64,000 nucleotides of DNA. It comes from Halobacillus karajensis. GTDB lineage: Bacteria > Bacillota > Bacilli > Bacillales > Halobacillaceae. Position 1 is the stretch's first letter, and every line of letters begins with the position of its first letter. A model generated the notes under the pieces. That model was not told where the DNA came from. It worked only from the letters and a program-made list of their open reading frames with translations, and ran no database searches. The stretch is taken from contig NZ_FNWW01000003.1 of NCBI RefSeq assembly GCF_900108515.1, positions 62,001 to 126,000 on the forward strand, in the 5' to 3' direction. Both the position numbers and the translations under genes were made by a program. Positions 15,436 to 24,060 of this stretch are shown here, in pieces.

Positions 15436-16821
15436 TTGAAAGAAAATCAGCAAGTACAGAATCCAAAGGGATTATTGATCTCTCTTTGCGCGGTGATGAT
15501 GATGTCCGTTATGAATGGTACCATGTTCAACATCGCCGTTCCTGATATAGCCACCTCTTATCGATTGATGCCTTCAGAGGTCAGCTGGGTTATGACAGGG
15601 TATATCATGGTCTATGCGATTGGCGCGCTTACCTATGGGAAACTGGCCGATTATTATCCATACCGGACGTTAATTACATTTGGATTAGTTATTTTTTGCA
15701 GCGGGTCCCTTTTCGGATTCTTTGCACAAAATTACGCAATGGTTCTTCTGGCAAGGGTTATTCAGGCAGTGGGAGGAGCGATGATTCCAGCGCTTGTCTT
15801 TTTGGCTCCCATTCGCTATTTTCCGAATGAGCGGGGGAAAGTGCTCGGCATCGTTTCCTCTGTGATGGCTTTTGCCTCTGGCATCGGTCCAATTGCCGGC
15901 GGCTTCATCGCAGGCTTCCTTGATTGGCGGTATTTGTTCTTAACCTCTGCATTAATTATCATTACTTTACCGTTTCTACGTAAAAACCTGCCCAAGGAAG
16001 AAGCGAGAAAGGGGTATATCGATTATATCGGCGCCGTCTTGATTGCAGGAATGATTTCGACGCTGCTGTTGGGCATTACACTGGGCCATTCCTGGTTGTT
16101 TATTTTTACAGGCACGTTCTTCGGCTTAAATGTGTGGCGTATGAAATCGATCGAGGAACCATTTATCCCCGCCCATTTATTTAAAAGCAGCCGATACAGG
16201 GCGACAATCATAACCAGTTTTCTAGGCGTTGTCTGTTTGTTTGGCATGATGTTCATGCTCCCGATTATGTTCCGTGATGCGTACGGATTGAACACCATGA
16301 TGATTGGACTCGTCCTATTTCCAGGGGCATTAAGCGCAGCTTTGATGGGTCAGAAGGGTGGAAAACTTGTCGATACAAAAGGCAACATATTCGTACTTTA
16401 CCTTGCATTAACACTGCTTGGTACCGGATTTCTCCTATTATCCACATTCGTCGGAGCTTCTCCGTACGTGGTTAGTGCTGTGATCATTATCGCCTACATG
16501 AGCTTTCCGCTTGTGCAGGCATCGTCTGCGGATATCCTTGCAAACATTTTGCACAAAAGTGAAACAGGGGTCGGAATGGGGGTCTTTAATTTAATGAACT
16601 TTGTATCAGGCGCTTTGAGTGGTGCTCTGATCGGTAAGGCCCTCGACGTTTATAAACCGAACCACCCCTTCAACTGGTTTGGAATTAATGGGAATACAGC
16701 CGTTTACAGCAATATTTTTCTTGCCTTCGCTCTTATTATAGCTATTGGCTACTTACAGTTCCGTTTGAACTTTTACAAAAAAGAAGAAACCTACACACGA
16801 AAGAAACCCGCTTCCTTATAA
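15436..16821 (+). CDS. MFS drug-efflux transporter, 14-helix DHA2 type (TetL-like)
   Basis: 461 residues and about 14 hydrophobic segments. MFS landmarks are seen: the A-motif region GKLADYYPYRTLI between helices 2 and 3, ARVIQAVGGAMIPAL (motif B) and ASGIGPIAGGFIAGFLDWR (motif C, typical of exporters). Overall pattern resembles TetA(L)/TetA(K) and related H+-coupled exporters. A TTG start at 15436 is supported by GGGAGAGG 6-7 nt upstream. Substrate is not predictable. Confidence 0.88.
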   Translation: MKENQQVQNPKGLLISLCAVMMMSVMNGTMFNIAVPDIATSYRLMPSEVSWVMTGYIMVYAIGALTYGKLADYYPYRTLITFGLVIFCSGSLFGFFAQNYAMVLLARVIQAVGGAMIPALVFLAPIRYFPNERGKVLGIVSSVMAFASGIGPIAGGFIAGFLDWRYLFLTSALIIITLPFLRKNLPKEEARKGYIDYIGAVLIAGMISTLLLGITLGHSWLFIFTGTFFGLNVWRMKSIEEPFIPAHLFKSSRYRATIITSFLGVVCLFGMMFMLPIMFRDAYGLNTMMIGLVLFPGALSAALMGQKGGKLVDTKGNIFVLYLALTLLGTGFLLLSTFVGASPYVVSAVIIIAYMSFPLVQASSADILANILHKSETGVGMGVFNLMNFVSGALSGALIGKALDVYKPNHPFNWFGINGNTAVYSNIFLAFALIIAIGYLQFRLNFYKKEETYTRKKPASL

Positions 16822-16836
16822 AGAGCGGGTTTTTTG
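16804..16836 (+). terminator. Terminator overlapping the MFS gene end
   Basis: AAACCCGCT (16804-16812, still coding) pairs with AGCGGGTTT (16824-16832) and ends in a T-run. Confidence 0.85.
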
Positions 16837-16885
16837 GAATTTATCACTCTAAGGAGAGGGGACGCTCCGACTTCCCCTTAAATAG

Positions 16886-17257
16886 TCATTTAACATCAGG
16901 GGGGGCGATTAGGGATATACAAAAGTTATACAGATATCGATATTTCACTTCCACAACAGATTTACTGTATTTTCTACGACAGCTACTCTCGACAATATGC
17001 TCCTTCCATTCTGCTTCGATTTTTTGATATACCTCATCCACACATTTTCCATCAATGATCATAAGGAAGGGGTCATCCACATCCATGAATAAGAAAAAGG
17101 ATAATAATTTCGGAAGGTGTCCGGCGTCAGCAATTAATTGATTTTGAAGTAAATATAAGTCACAGCCATTTTTTGTGATTATTTTGTACATTTTCATAAT
17201 TTGAATGGTTTTTAACGGGCGTTTTAATGTGATTTGGTAAGAAGACAGCTCATTCAC
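16886..17257 (-). CDS. Hypothetical protein, 123 residues
   Basis: GTG at 17257 is preferred because GGAGG sits 8 nt upstream; the ORF-extending GTG at 17266 overlaps that site. The product is soluble, has four Cys and many Tyr, and reads as alternating strands and helices (KTIQIMKMYKIITKNG, FLFMDVDDPFLMIIDGK). No family recognised. A palindromic GTAC-AAAACTT-GTAC (17303-17317) lies about 50 bp upstream and could be an operator. Confidence 0.6.
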   Translation of the reverse strand: MNELSSYQITLKRPLKTIQIMKMYKIITKNGCDLYLLQNQLIADAGHLPKLLSFFLFMDVDDPFLMIIDGKCVDEVYQKIEAEWKEHIVESSCRRKYSKSVVEVKYRYLYNFCISLIAPPDVK

Positions 17258-17501
17258 TGTCGTCACCTCCGTTGTGTTTTGTTTGTTGCTATAGAACTAC
17301 CCGTACAAAACTTGTACTAAACATGAGGACAAAAAGAAAGGTTGAAAGCCTCTTTCTTTAGGGCACATCTCTAATTCTCACACTCCTAATTGTTTCTAAG
17401 CATAAGATGAACCAACTCTACAGGATTCAATTCCCTGTTTCTGTGCCAGGGATATAGGGTATTCCTATAGAGAGCACTCCCGTTTCATGCATGTCTTCAC
17501 C

Positions 17502-17530
17502 TTGTCCTTAAAAGGGGAACGTGATATGAT
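17502..17530 (+). promoter_or_regulatory. Promoter of the HD-domain gene
   Basis: TTGTCC (17502-17507), 17 bp, TATGAT (17525-17530), about 28 bp upstream of the ATG. Confidence 0.6.
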
Positions 17531-17557
17531 CTTTTTTAAAAAAACGGAGGTGATCGT

Positions 17558-18091
17558 ATGAGAAGAGTGACACTCGTTGAGGTATTTAAACACCGGATTA
17601 CTCAAAAATATTTGCAGCGATCAGGCATCAACCACGCGGTCACCGTTGCTGAATATGCTTTTGATATGGCTGTGGAGATGGGGGTCGGCCCAGACCTTGC
17701 GACTAAATCCGCCTTACTGCATGATATGGGCCATTATGAATGGTATCGGGATGGCAAATGGGATTATGATGAATACCGAAAATCCGATATTCATGCCATT
17801 AAAGGGGCGGAACGTGCGCACAAGTTATTGATTCGTTTAGGAGAAGACAGGCTTGTAGCAAAGGAAGTATCCGTCGCAGTGCTCCTTCACACAGATAGTT
17901 ACTTGCCATTTGGTCTTGATGAAAAAAGAACACCACTTCAACACGTCGTAGCCAAAGCAGACGAAAAAGATGAGCAGCCCATGGGTCTGCATCATTATAA
18001 ACAAATGGATAAAAGCCATGCATTAAAAAGATTGCATGACCTGGACCGAAAAATTGAACAAGTCTTAACAAAGAACAATGACTCAGCATAA
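17558..18091 (+). CDS. HD-domain phosphohydrolase
   Basis: 177 residues. Metal ligands fit the HD superfamily: NHAVTVAEYA (first His), ALLHDMGH (HD pair, residues about 54-61), LLHTDSY (later His) and KADEKDE (final Asp). HD proteins hydrolyse phosphate esters such as nucleotides or (p)ppGpp; this small single-domain form is not assignable further. GGAGGTGATC precedes the ATG. It is followed by its own terminator and then the small-gene cluster. Confidence 0.85.
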   Translation: MRRVTLVEVFKHRITQKYLQRSGINHAVTVAEYAFDMAVEMGVGPDLATKSALLHDMGHYEWYRDGKWDYDEYRKSDIHAIKGAERAHKLLIRLGEDRLVAKEVSVAVLLHTDSYLPFGLDEKRTPLQHVVAKADEKDEQPMGLHHYKQMDKSHALKRLHDLDRKIEQVLTKNNDSA

Positions 18092-18140
18092 GTGGATAAC
18101 CAGATTCATACAATGAATGCATAGCAGGGGCGTGTCGGAG

Positions 18141-18178
18141 AAGCAATGGTGGGGAGAAGCTCCTTCCATTGCTTTTTA
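18141..18178 (+). terminator. Terminator of the HD-domain gene
   Basis: AAGCAATGG (18141-18149) pairs with CCATTGCTT (18166-18174), then TTTTAT. Confidence 0.8.
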
Positions 18179-18228
18179 TATGCCCATGGCCTATTTTGGA
18201 GAAAAGTCAAGTTTTTTCAAAAGTAGGC

Positions 18229-18257
18229 TTTACTTTCCGAAAAAGGTCCTATATAAT
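18229..18257 (+). promoter_or_regulatory. Promoter before the small ORF at 18301
   Basis: TTTACT (18229-18234), 17 bp, TATAAT (18252-18257). A short transcript from here would end at the terminators at 18405-18491. Confidence 0.5.
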
Positions 18258-18300
18258 TTCCAGTGTAAGAAAAATTTCTCAGAAAGCGAGGTCGACGAAA

Positions 18301-18369
18301 ATGAACAACTGCATGATCCAAAACCAAACGAACTTCATACCATCGACCTGCGCTCAGAAGCCAATCTGA
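18301..18369 (+). CDS. Possible 22-residue small protein
   Basis: ATG at 18301 follows GCGAGGTCG at 8-9 nt; the product begins MNNCMIQNQTNF. An overlapping frame with more natural codon use (NEQLHDPKPNELHTIDLRS, to a stop at 18392) has no start codon, so a frameshifted relic is also possible. It sits between a promoter and two terminators, so a short RNA is likely made whatever its coding status. Confidence 0.3.
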   Translation: MNNCMIQNQTNFIPSTCAQKPI

Positions 18370-18404
18370 GATCAATGACTATTTTTAATTAAAGCATTCA
18401 TAAC

Positions 18405-18442
18405 AGCCGCAGGAGATGCATATTGTATTCCTGTGGCTTTTT
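18405..18442 (+). terminator. First of two tandem terminators
   Basis: AGCCGCAGGA (18405-18414) pairs with TCCTGTGGCT (18429-18438), then T6. Confidence 0.85.
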
Positions 18443-18461
18443 TATGGAGTGAAATTTTTCC

Positions 18462-18491
18462 AAAAGCCGCAGAGTCCCTGCGGCTTTTTTG
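18462..18491 (+). terminator. Second of two tandem terminators
   Basis: AAAAGCCGCAG (18462-18472) with CTGCGGCTTTT (18478-18488) and T-run. The GCCGCAG core repeats that of the previous terminator, suggesting duplication. Confidence 0.85.
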
Positions 18492-18500
18492 TGCCTATCT

Positions 18501-18518
18501 AAGAGTAATTTTACTCTT
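18501..18518. promoter_or_regulatory. Palindrome upstream of the YrzI-like cluster, possible operator
   Basis: AAGAGTAA-TT-TTACTCTT is a perfect 8-bp dyad, extendable to CTAAGAG/CTTTAG. It lies 5 bp before TATAAA (18523-18528), where a -35 would be, and 38 bp before the first small gene. A regulator-binding site is inferred. Confidence 0.45.
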
Positions 18519-18556
18519 TAGATATAAATATACACTATTTGAAAGGAGTGAAAACA

Positions 18557-18694
18557 ATGACGATACAATTCTTTATCTTTACGATTACCTTCGCTAGGAA
18601 CAACGCAAAACGATATCAGCCCATCCCTGGTTATCGTCCAACAGTCCAAGATCAGTGGCTAGACCGGAAATCTGCATTCAGCCGTTACATGTAA
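18557..18694 (+). CDS. YrzI-like small protein (45 residues)
   Basis: Strong AAAGGAGTG site, then an N-terminus MTIQFFIFTITFAR that matches the short hydrophobic start of the YrzI family (alternating Ile/Phe/Thr, then basic residues), followed by a polar tail ending FSRYM. YrzI-type proteins are tiny, often in tandem copies in Bacillus, and of unknown function. It begins a run of closely spaced mini-genes, each with its own strong site. Confidence 0.6.
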   Translation: MTIQFFIFTITFARNNAKRYQPIPGYRPTVQDQWLDRKSAFSRYM

Positions 18695-18716
18695 AAAACA
18701 CAAGGAGGAGATCATC

Positions 18717-18779
18717 ATGGGAGAAATGCTGAGAATTGCTTTTATGAACTGGTTGAATGTGGAGAAGGATACCGCTTAG
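18717..18779 (+). CDS. 20-residue small protein in the YrzI-like cluster
   Basis: AAGGAGGAG lies 6 nt before the ATG; the product is MGEMLRIAFMNWLNVEKDTA, an amphipathic helix candidate. It is 22 bp after the previous small gene and 26 bp before the next. The strength of the site argues that it is translated. Confidence 0.5.
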   Translation: MGEMLRIAFMNWLNVEKDTA

Positions 18780-18805
18780 CCTCAGTACACAGAGGAGGAG
18801 ACAAA

Positions 18806-18940
18806 ATGAGAATCAATTTGATTATTTTCACCATCATCATTGAACGTATGGACAACGGTGCGATTGAAAAATCAAAACAACGCAGCCGATATATTGAACG
18901 AAAAATTAATGATTCCAAAAACAAATACCTGTACCTATAA
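18806..18940 (+). CDS. YrzI-like small protein (44 residues)
   Basis: GAGGAGGAG precedes the ATG. The N-terminus MRINLIIFTIIIER has the same shape as the product at 18557 and as YrzI; the remainder is basic and helical (KSKQRSRYIERKINDSK). A terminator follows at once, closing a three-gene small-protein operon. Confidence 0.62.
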   Translation: MRINLIIFTIIIERMDNGAIEKSKQRSRYIERKINDSKNKYLYL

Positions 18941-18945
18941 AGGAA

Positions 18946-18975
18946 CAACCCCTGTCTTTTATGGCAGGGGTTTTG
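18946..18975 (+). terminator. Terminator of the small-protein operon
   Basis: AACCCCTG (18946-18953) pairs with CAGGGGTT (18965-18972), followed by TTG. Confidence 0.8.
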
Positions 18976-19027
18976 TCATAAAATTATTCTATTTTGAAAC
19001 AATAAGAGGGAGGGGAGTGAATGGGAA

Positions 19028-19156
19028 ATGGCACAAGGAAATAAGAAAATCACCAAACGTAATGAGAAAAAACATGCCCGTAAAGGTGAAAAACGCGGAA
19101 AAAAGCAAGATGAAACAGCCATCAACCACGTAGTCAACGTTTACGACCCAATCTAA
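19028..19156 (+). CDS. Very basic 42-residue small protein
   Basis: The ATG at 19028 follows a GGAGGGGAGTG stretch. The product is rich in Lys/Arg over its first 27 residues (MAQGNKKITKRNEKKHARKG...) and ends NHVVNVYDPI. Charge suggests RNA or DNA contact; no family recognised. It has its own terminator. Confidence 0.6.
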   Translation: MAQGNKKITKRNEKKHARKGEKRGKKQDETAINHVVNVYDPI

Positions 19157-19170
19157 AAACTTTCATCCCG

Positions 19171-19199
19171 AACCCGGAGCTTATAGCTCCGGGTTTTTC
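19171..19199 (+). terminator. Terminator of the basic small-protein gene
   Basis: Perfect 11-bp stem AACCCGGAGCT/AGCTCCGGGTT with a 3-nt loop and T-run. Confidence 0.9.
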
Positions 19200-19256
19200 C
19201 TTATTTTTTCCATGCTTTTGAGGACTGAAAAGGATCCTGTACATAGAGAAATCTTT

Positions 19257-19303
19257 GAAAAAATGCGAATGTTCCTATATCTTCAAAGGAAGAACATTTT
19301 TTC
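19257..19303 (+). promoter_or_regulatory. Long hairpin in the moeA 5' region
   Basis: GAAAAAATG (19257-19265) pairs with CATTTTTTC (19295-19303), with an inner TTCCT/AGGAA stem (19272-19276 with 19287-19291). It ends 3-4 nt before the moeA ribosome site. It could be an attenuator or an operator. Confidence 0.4.
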
Positions 19304-19320
19304 AAAAGGAAGGTTGAATC

Positions 19321-20592
19321 ATGAACTTACATAGAGACCCCCTGCCAATAGCCGACGCTGTCGACAGGGTCATGGCCAATAAAAAACAAGGAAAAACAGA
19401 AAAGGTTGCCATCGAGCATTGTGGTGGACGCAGTCTTGCAGAAGATATTTTAGCGACAAATCCTGTGCCGCCTTTTGATAAGTCTCCTTATGATGGGTTT
19501 GCTTTACGCTCGCAAGATACAAGGGGCCTTACCCGGAAAAATCCTGGTACGTTTCATGTGACCGAAACTGTTGCTGCCGGCCACAGGGCATCACGTCCTA
19601 TGGAAAAAGGAGAAGCCGTCCGCATTATGACAGGAGCCGAAATTCCTGAAGGGGCGGATTGTGTAGCGATGTTTGAAATTTGTCAAACTTTTGAAGAAAG
19701 CGGTCACTCCTATATGGAAATAAAACGGGCTCTAGAACCGAATCAAAATATTATTGAGAAAGGTTCAGAAACAGAGAAGGGAAAAAGGCTTGTCAGGGCC
19801 GGGGCTTTGATTAACCCAGGGGTGAAAGCTCTTCTGGCTACGTTTGGTTACTCAGAAGTTATGGTCTATCAAAAGCCGAAGGTAGGAGTTTTTGCTACAG
19901 GAACGGAACTTTTGGATGTCGATGAACCTCTCGTGCCCGGGAAAATCCGCAACTCGAATGCTTATATGATCCTTGCTCAAATCGAACGTGCTGGTGCGGA
20001 AGGAACCTATCTCGGTAAGCTGGATGATGACTTTGAAACTTGTTACCATGCGGTTTCAGGATCCTTGAAGGATTTTGACCTCGTCATCACGACGGGCGGG
20101 GTATCTGTCGGTGATTATGATCTGATGCCTGAGATCTATGAAAAACTTAAAGCAAGGGTGCTGTTTAATAAAGTGGCCATGAGGCCAGGGAGTGTGACGA
20201 CCGTTGCAGAGCTCGATGGTCAGTTGTTGTATGGATTGAGTGGAAATCCATCCGCCTGTTATGTCGGATTCGAATTGTTTGCTTACCCCATGATTCAAAG
20301 CTTAATCGGAAATCCGGCCCCTTTTCGTCCACGTATTCAGGCAATCCTCGGGGAAGATTTCAAGAAACCCAACCCGTTCAGCCGTTTTGTTCGAGGGAAA
20401 GTCAGCTTCAAACGTGGGGAAGTAGTGGTATCCCCTGTAGGAATAGACAAATCTGCAGTCGTGACCTCATTAGCAGCGGCAAATGCTTTCATCGTTCTTC
20501 CTGGAGGCACAAGAGGCTATGAAAAAGGAGATACGGTAGAAGCCATTCTTCTAGAGCATGAACATGGACAAAAACAATTGGAGGAGGGGTGA
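19321..20592 (+). CDS. moeA: Molybdopterin molybdotransferase
   Basis: 423 residues, full length for MoeA. Seen are [20 protein letters not shown] near the N-terminus, [26 protein letters not shown], the MoCF domain loop [11 protein letters not shown], and [14 protein letters not shown]. MoeA inserts molybdenum into adenylylated molybdopterin in cofactor synthesis. AAGGAAGG precedes the ATG. It overlaps moaA by 35 bp, so the two are co-expressed. The rest of the cofactor pathway is not in this window. Confidence 0.96.
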   Translation: MNLHRDPLPIADAVDRVMANKKQGKTEKVAIEHCGGRSLAEDILATNPVPPFDKSPYDGFALRSQDTRGLTRKNPGTFHVTETVAAGHRASRPMEKGEAVRIMTGAEIPEGADCVAMFEICQTFEESGHSYMEIKRALEPNQNIIEKGSETEKGKRLVRAGALINPGVKALLATFGYSEVMVYQKPKVGVFATGTELLDVDEPLVPGKIRNSNAYMILAQIERAGAEGTYLGKLDDDFETCYHAVSGSLKDFDLVITTGGVSVGDYDLMPEIYEKLKARVLFNKVAMRPGSVTTVAELDGQLLYGLSGNPSACYVGFELFAYPMIQSLIGNPAPFRPRIQAILGEDFKKPNPFSRFVRGKVSFKRGEVVVSPVGIDKSAVVTSLAAANAFIVLPGGTRGYEKGDTVEAILLEHEHGQKQLEEG

Positions 20593-21610
20593 TCATATCG
20601 ATTCCCACATCACCGATCAACTGGGTCGTCCCATTAAAGATTTACGAATATCTGTTATCGATCAATGCAACTTCCGATGTACCTATTGTATGCCGGCAGA
20701 GATTTTTGGCCCGGATTATACATTTTTACCAAAGGATGAACTGCTCAGTTTTGATGAAATTATCCGGCTCGTACGTATTTTTGCTGGGTTTGGAGCGGAA
20801 AAAATACGCCTGACCGGCGGCGAACCTTTGATGAGGAAAAATTTGGATGAATTAGTACGAAGAATAAAGGAAATCGACGGAATCAAGGATATTGCTGTGA
20901 CGACAAATGCTGTCTTCCTTGTTCGGCAGGCCCGGAAATTGAAAGAAGCTGGGTTGGACAGGGTCAACATTAGCCTGGATGCGATTGAGGATCACATTTT
21001 CAAGGAGACGAATGGTCGTGGTGTTCAAACGAAACCAGTCCTAAAGGGAATCGAAGCAGCCAGATCAGCTGGTTTGGATATCAAGATCAACATGGTAGTC
21101 AAAAAGGGGATGAATGAAGATCAAATTCTCCCAATGGCCCGTTATTTCAAGGGAACCGGAGATACCCTCCGGTTTATCGAATTCATGGAAGTCGGGAATC
21201 ACAATGGCTGGAATATGGATGCCGTCGTATCCAAAAAAGAGATCATCGATCAAATCCATGAGGAAATGCCGCTTGTTCCGCTTGAACCTAATTATTATGG
21301 GGAAGTCGCTTCTCGCTATCGTTATGAGGAAGGGAAAGGGGAAATTGGTGTCATCTCATCTGTCACCGAAGCCTTCTGCTCCAGCTGTACAAGAGCTCGA
21401 TTATCAGCGGACGGCCAACTATACACCTGCCTGTTTGCATCCTCCGGGTATGATTTGAAGCAAATGCTTCGTGAAGGAGAGGGAGATCACTCGATCACCG
21501 AATATTTACAGGCTGTTTGGACAGGGAGGACCGATCAATATTCGGTAGATAGAGCCCATGGAAAACCCATGAAGCAGAATAAAATCGAGATGTCCTATAT
21601 CGGTGGATGA
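20558..21610 (+). CDS. moaA: GTP 3',8-cyclase (molybdenum cofactor synthesis)
   Basis: 350 residues. A radical-SAM cluster CNFRCTYC (Cys 37, 41, 44) is followed by RLTGGEPL, the SAM-binding GGEP, and a C-terminal second iron-sulfur site [19 protein letters not shown]; the protein ends MSYIGG, the usual GG tail. It converts GTP to the cyclic pyranopterin precursor, with MoaC acting next. The start is uncertain: the ATG at 20558 lies inside moeA with no clear site, while GGAGGAGGGG (20580-20589) has no normal in-frame start after it. Order moeA-moaA implies translational coupling. Confidence 0.95.
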   Translation: MNMDKNNWRRGDHIDSHITDQLGRPIKDLRISVIDQCNFRCTYCMPAEIFGPDYTFLPKDELLSFDEIIRLVRIFAGFGAEKIRLTGGEPLMRKNLDELVRRIKEIDGIKDIAVTTNAVFLVRQARKLKEAGLDRVNISLDAIEDHIFKETNGRGVQTKPVLKGIEAARSAGLDIKINMVVKKGMNEDQILPMARYFKGTGDTLRFIEFMEVGNHNGWNMDAVVSKKEIIDQIHEEMPLVPLEPNYYGEVASRYRYEEGKGEIGVISSVTEAFCSSCTRARLSADGQLYTCLFASSGYDLKQMLREGEGDHSITEYLQAVWTGRTDQYSVDRAHGKPMKQNKIEMSYIGG

Positions 21611-21692
21611 AAAAAAGGTTGAAATCACTCTTTGCCCCAGTCCTCTTAGTATTCTATAATAGAGATAATTATCATTCCCGGAGGTCATTCGA

Positions 21693-22118
21693 ATGAAAAC
21701 CTTTAAATTGATTTCATTGGATATCGTGGAAGAAAAGCATGATGATATTACCCAGCGGCGCATCAAGTTACAAGACGGGTTGATCATTAACAGGGAGGAC
21801 GACCACGGACGGTGGGTTGTTGAAGCTTATGTAGATGAAAGCTACCGTGACTTTTTTGAAACGATGCGTGAAAATGAAGAAGAAATTATTATACAGGTGA
21901 AAATCACGAAACAAAGCAATCGTCCAGCGACTTTCATGGTGAAACCGATTGATGTAAACAAAATCGGTGGCCGAATGAATGTTATTTTCATGGGGACGAT
22001 CGTTGATCGACATCAAGAACAGGTCGAACGTGTACTGAAACAATTAATGGATGAAGGTTTTCAGGGAGAAGACCTCTTAGAAGAATTTAAAAAAAGAGGC
22101 CAGGAATCAAAGGCATAA
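21693..22118 (+). CDS. ywpF: YwpF-family protein
   Basis: 141 residues. The N-terminus MKTFKLISLDIVEE and the segment KLQDGLIINREDDHGRWVVEAYV match my memory of B. subtilis YwpF, a conserved protein of unknown function. It is soluble, with an acidic helical C-terminus. CCCGGAGG lies about 9 nt before the ATG. No clear terminator separates it from moaA, but the 82-bp gap leaves room for a promoter. Confidence 0.75.
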   Translation: MKTFKLISLDIVEEKHDDITQRRIKLQDGLIINREDDHGRWVVEAYVDESYRDFFETMRENEEEIIIQVKITKQSNRPATFMVKPIDVNKIGGRMNVIFMGTIVDRHQEQVERVLKQLMDEGFQGEDLLEEFKKRGQESKA

Positions 22119-22127
22119 ACATAACGA

Positions 22128-22154
22128 GGAGGCGTCTGATGCTCAGACGCCTCC
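22128..22154 (+). terminator. Very stable hairpin after ywpF, no T-run
   Basis: Perfect 12-bp stem GGAGGCGTCTGA/TCAGACGCCTCC with a 3-nt loop. The missing T-run makes this an atypical terminator or an RNA 3'-end/processing structure. Confidence 0.5.
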
Positions 22155-22276
22155 AATGTGTGTATGAGATTGTAATGTCTTACGAAAATGAAGAAATAGA
22201 AGTCATTTGTCCCACTATATGATTAGTGGCGATAAACATCCATGAGGACTGGCAGCATCAAAGGAGTTTTTACTTT

Positions 22277-23638
22277 ATGTGGGTGAGAAGAAAGAGCCTG
22301 ATGTGGCTGAATGACTTATCGCCATTTCAATTAATCGCATTATACTATATGGTGGCCGTGACGATCGCTTCCATATTGATAGCACTTCCCGTCGCTCATC
22401 GGGACGGGGTGGATTTGGCTTTTATCGATGTATTATTTACAGCCGTCAGTGCAGTCAGTGTGACAGGGCTGACGACAGTGCCCACGGCCGAGACGTTCAG
22501 TACGACTGGCTATTTTATAATAGCCATTGTTCTCCAGTTTGGCGGGATCGGGATTATGACCCTTGGCACGATGATTTGGCTGATGCTCGGGAAGAAAATT
22601 GGGCTGAAGGAACGCCGGCTTATTATGACCGACCAGAACCAGACCACTTTCCAGGGGATGGTCCGTTTAGTGAAACAGATCATCCTTGTCGTTTTGATGA
22701 TTGAATTCATCGGCTTTCTTGTCCTCGGTACATATTTTCTACAGTATTATGAACCTGGGGAAGCTTATTTACAAGGGTTCTTCGGGACAATCAGTGCTAT
22801 GACAAACGGTGGTTTTGATATCACTGGTGAATCACTCATTCCGTTCCGTGACGATTACTTTGTTCAATTCATCAATATTGTTCTTATCATTGCAGGGGCG
22901 ATTGGCTTTCCTGTATTAATCGAAGTGAAGCAATATTTATGGCAGAATCAAGAAGAGAAGACCATCCGATTTTCATTGTTTGCCAAGCTTACCACCATTA
23001 CATTCTTTGCTCTTGTTTTGTTTGGTACCCTTATGATTATTATTTTAGAGAATAATCATTTCTTTGCCGGCAGGTCCTGGCATGAAATCCTTTTCTATGC
23101 GCTGTTCCAATCGGTTACTACACGCAGTGGCGGGCTGGCAACCCTGGATATAAATCAGTTTACAGAACAAACCCAGTTGTTTATGTCGTCCCTGATGTTT
23201 ATCGGAGCTTCTCCGAGTAGTGTAGGTGGCGGAATCCGGACAACCACATTTGCACTTGTGGTCATTTTCGTTCTTACGTTCGCCCGGGGTGGACAGAACA
23301 TACGTATTTTCAGAAGAGAAATTCATCCGGAAGATTTAAATAAAGCGGTGGTTGTGACGATGGTCGCTTTGTTCTTATGCTTTATTGCTGTCATCACACT
23401 TTCCATCATCGAACCATTTACATTGAATGAGATCGTATTTGAAGTTTGTTCCGCCTTTGGGACGGTTGGATTGTCGATGGGCATTACCCCTGGCCTTTCA
23501 ACCTTTGGGAAAATTATTCTCATGCTGCTCATGTTCCTTGGTCGGATCGGCTTGCTTACGTTCTTATTCTCCTTTAATAAACATGACAAAGCACGTGTGA
23601 ACTACCATTATCCAAGAGAGCGAATTATTATTGGCTAG
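22277..23638 (+). CDS. ktrD: Potassium uptake channel subunit (KtrB/KtrD-like, TrkH family)
   Basis: About 453 residues with four repeated M1-P-M2 units. The four selectivity-filter loops are recognisable: VSVTGLTT, AMTNGGFDIT, VTTRSGGLATL and AFGTVGLSM. The length and a gene without a partner fit KtrD, which forms Na+-dependent K+ channels with a KtrC/KtrA RCK ring encoded elsewhere. ATG at 22277 is chosen (AAGGAG 10 nt upstream); a GTG at 22226 would add 17 residues with no site. A role in K+ homeostasis and osmoadaptation is expected. Confidence 0.92.
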   Translation: MWVRRKSLMWLNDLSPFQLIALYYMVAVTIASILIALPVAHRDGVDLAFIDVLFTAVSAVSVTGLTTVPTAETFSTTGYFIIAIVLQFGGIGIMTLGTMIWLMLGKKIGLKERRLIMTDQNQTTFQGMVRLVKQIILVVLMIEFIGFLVLGTYFLQYYEPGEAYLQGFFGTISAMTNGGFDITGESLIPFRDDYFVQFINIVLIIAGAIGFPVLIEVKQYLWQNQEEKTIRFSLFAKLTTITFFALVLFGTLMIIILENNHFFAGRSWHEILFYALFQSVTTRSGGLATLDINQFTEQTQLFMSSLMFIGASPSSVGGGIRTTTFALVVIFVLTFARGGQNIRIFRREIHPEDLNKAVVVTMVALFLCFIAVITLSIIEPFTLNEIVFEVCSAFGTVGLSMGITPGLSTFGKIILMLLMFLGRIGLLTFLFSFNKHDKARVNYHYPRERIIIG

Positions 23639-24060
23639 ACCAATATCGTGGGTAAGGGCCAGACATGTATCATTTATTGAAGAAATAGAAAAGGCATTGC
23701 AGCAATCGAACAGCCCGCCGAGGCACCGGCGAAGGGAAGCTGCTGGCCATTCAACTATTCAAAAAGGGTAGAGCAAAAAGGCACCGCCGAAAGGGCGGTG
23801 CCTTTTTTATATGGAAAGATATAAAAAGATGAGTCTCTTTTAGGAGAAGGAGGCATTGGTTTATCTTTCTAGCCGGCCCTCTCCCTTTTTAACTTTCCAG
23901 TTACAGATCCTTGAGGCATAAGCGATCCTGCAAGTCTTCATAGGGTGGCTTTGCTTATGCTTGGATCCCCCAGGAAGCGGGGTGTTCAATGAATGTTGCG
24001 GATGGGCCCCGTGAACATAGCTGAACATCTTCTGCCCCACTCGGTTTTACTTGGCTTTCA
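23639..24060. other. Gap: terminator, hairpin and weak ORFs
   Basis: Apart from the terminator at 23775-23810 this holds an 8-bp inverted repeat GCATAAGC/GCTTATGC (23916-23923 with 23953-23960), a 46-codon frame from a TTG at 23631 without a ribosome site, and a 55-codon minus-strand frame (23861-24028) with only a weak GGGGC site. None is convincing. Confidence 0.4.
23775..23810 (+). terminator. Terminator downstream of ktrD
   Basis: AAAAAGGCACCGCC/GGCGGTGCCTTTTT, a near-perfect 14-bp stem with T-run, 137 bp after the ktrD stop. Confidence 0.9.

Noticed and set aside
17303-17360. Riboswitch or terminator in the gap before the HD-domain gene
   Set aside because: Only an 8-bp AAAGAAAG/CTTTCTTT repeat and a GTAC dyad are present; neither gives a recognisable structure or fits the + strand as a terminator.
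23631-23771. 46-codon open frame after ktrD containing FIEEIEKALQQSNSPPRH
   Set aside because: Only a TTG start overlapping ktrD, no ribosome site, basic low-complexity end; kept as a gap note only.
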